The notes under the pieces: generated by a model
Seen by the model: only the letters and a program-made list of their open reading frames with translations
What the model was told of the DNA's origin: nothing
Database searches by the model: none
Shown here: in pieces, positions 17,412 to 18,788 of the stretch
Numbering within the stretch: position 1 is the stretch's first letter
Layout: each line of letters starts with the position of its first letter
From: Cerioporus squamosus
Taxonomy: Eukaryota > Basidiomycota > Agaricomycetes > Polyporales > Polyporaceae
NCBI GenBank assembly: GCA_022592435.1
Contig: JABYQS010000544.1
Span: forward strand, 1-18,788
Length of the DNA stretch: 18,788 bases
Direction: 5' to 3'
Translations under genes and position numbers: made by a program

Positions 17412-18677
17412 ATGTACCACGGCCATGACCTCGACAGCGACCTCATACGCGCATGGCAGATTCTTCACGAACTTTCAGAACAAAATGCGCTCAATCACAA
17501 GATGGCCGCGACCCTCGCGTCGCAGGCCCATTCACTCAAAGTATGCCTAGTTGCCAACTACATCACTGCCGAGCATTCATGCATGCAAAGCGTTCTAGTC
17601 TGAAGCACAAAATGTTGCGAGCGGCTTCTCGCTGAGACGTGTAAACGTGGATATCTCCAAGGGTGAGCACCATCGATGTCAAGTGAAATGTTGACGTTTC
17701 AATATGTCTTGCCAGAGGTATTCGAGTCCGAACTGGAGCGTCACAACGCACACATTATCATCGAGAACCACGCGCTGCTTCAAGAGAACAAGCAACTCTC
17801 GGCTCTACTGAAGGAGTACGAAGAGACAATGGAGACGGTCATGTCGAAGTTCCGCAACCATGCAGTATGTCACGACCTCATCCTACGCAGCACGTACTCA
17901 ACCTAGTGCTCAGATTCGCAGCGCAACAACACGAACTCACCATGACTCGACATTACGAGACCCTGCTGCAAAGTCTGGACACCTCCCTCGTCCAGAACAA
18001 TTTCGCCAACAACGCAGACGCGACCGAGTCACTCTACAGACTCGCCCAGCACCTCCGCTCGCTCATGCGTGCCATGAACGGCGAAGATCCCGACTCCCCA
18101 GCTCCCCAGCCCCTCAACTCCCCGACGTCCTCCTCTCCCCTCCTCCTCCTCCTCTTCCTCGCACCCCTCCATCCCCACCTCCGAAGAAGTCAACGCGCTC
18201 CTCACTTCCCGAGAAGACTGGGCCGTCGAGCGCGAGTTCGAGATCGCACGACTCGAACAAGAGAACGAAGCGCTCCGCCGCATGCTCGGGATCGACAGCG
18301 CATCCGCCGAGGCGAACGGCTGGCTCGAGGACGAGGCCCGCGAGCAGACCTTCCGCCGGCACTTCACACCGCGCCTACCGCGCCTCGAGCCCCGGCCAGC
18401 TGGGCATCGTCCGCGGGAGCATCCCCTCGTTCGAGACCGCGTCCCACATGGTTGGCGGGAACATGGGTGGGGCATGGGTATGGGCCCCGCGCCTGGCCCC
18501 GGGTCTGGTCCTGCCCCCGGCATGATGGCCGCCTGGCCAGGGGCGGGTGGAGGTGCCCCGGTGGGGATGCCTGGGGGAAGCATGATACAGCCCGGGATGC
18601 GCGGTATGCAGGGGCGGCGGACAGCGATGTTCGGCGGCCGGGAGAGGAGGAACGGGCCTCCATGTGGGACGGCATGA
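17412..18677 (+). CDS. SCI1: FGFR1OP2/SIKE-family STRIPAK subunit, frame-slipped
   Basis: Seen: exon 1 (17412-17540) encodes [20 protein letters not shown], exon 2 is 17599-17662, exon 3 is 17716-17864 and exon 4 starts near 17914; introns 49-58 bp. Residues 65-114 are coiled coil ([20 protein letters not shown], then [19 protein letters not shown]). Exon 4 carries [36 protein letters not shown] and [20 protein letters not shown], then a Gly/Met/Pro-rich tail ([19 protein letters not shown]). Known: FGFR1OP2/SIKE proteins are coiled-coil STRIPAK subunits; the filamentous-fungal version is SCI1, needed for fruiting and septation signalling. Odd: the frame changes near 18140, 18374 and 18471, and perhaps at the exon 4 start, where a GTCACG donor with the acceptor ending at 17921 would be an alternative. 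The true stop is uncertain: 18677 in one frame, later in another. Confidence 0.75.
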
Positions 18678-18788
18678 ACCAGAAACACGCAGGACCGGCC
18701 AGGCAGATGCAGGGAGGAGCCTTCGACCTCAGTCGGATGCGTTTTCTGTTCGCTCACTTTGTACATCTCGTTTCGTGGATTATTTATC

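Overview
The window reads as nuclear DNA of a filamentous basidiomycete, probably an Agaricomycete. Genes are dense and split by many short introns (mostly 49-63 bp, GT...AG). Several products belong to fungal families: an Nvj2-type SMP lipid-transfer protein, the kinetochore protein Mis12, a FGFR1OP2/SIKE-type STRIPAK subunit, a Fic-domain protein and a fungal F-box-like protein. No rRNA, tRNA, CRISPR array or bacterial-style operon was seen. Exon structures below were worked out by hand from splice signals and reading-frame continuity; they are models, not transcript data.

Layout from left to right. An NVJ2-like gene on the minus strand runs off the left edge. It is followed by a minus-strand four-exon gene of unknown function (2124-3100). 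A non-autonomous DNA transposon occupies 3403-4205, with 33-bp terminal inverted repeats, a perfect 8-bp target-site duplication and seven same-direction subterminal motifs. Then come a minus-strand F-box-like protein (4304-5149) and a minus-strand disordered, NLS-bearing putative nuclear protein (5531-7442). About 2.4 kb without a recognisable gene follows (7443-9869). Next are a 13-exon minus-strand TPR co-chaperone-like gene (9870-12242) and a minus-strand RRM protein resembling R3HCC1 (12731-13583). A divergent promoter region leads to a plus-strand nine-exon Fic gene (14274-15913). The window ends with MIS12 (minus, 16130-17172) head to head with the FGFR1OP2/SIKE-like STRIPAK gene (plus, 17412 to about 18677).

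Two things stand out. The first is the transposon at 3403-4205, defined only by sequence structure. The second is a set of single-base frame slips that break NVJ2, MIS12 and the STRIPAK gene, while the genes between about 2.1 and 15.9 kb read cleanly. Several slips lie in C or G runs and Mis12 is essential in studied fungi, so base-calling error is the simplest explanation, although decay cannot be excluded from sequence alone. The Fic gene is also notable: an intron falls inside the catalytic motif, and the inhibitory helix carries a variant motif.

The genes do not form one pathway. They are housekeeping and regulatory genes: membrane-contact lipid transfer, chaperone binding, protein AMPylation/de-AMPylation, kinetochore assembly and STRIPAK signalling.
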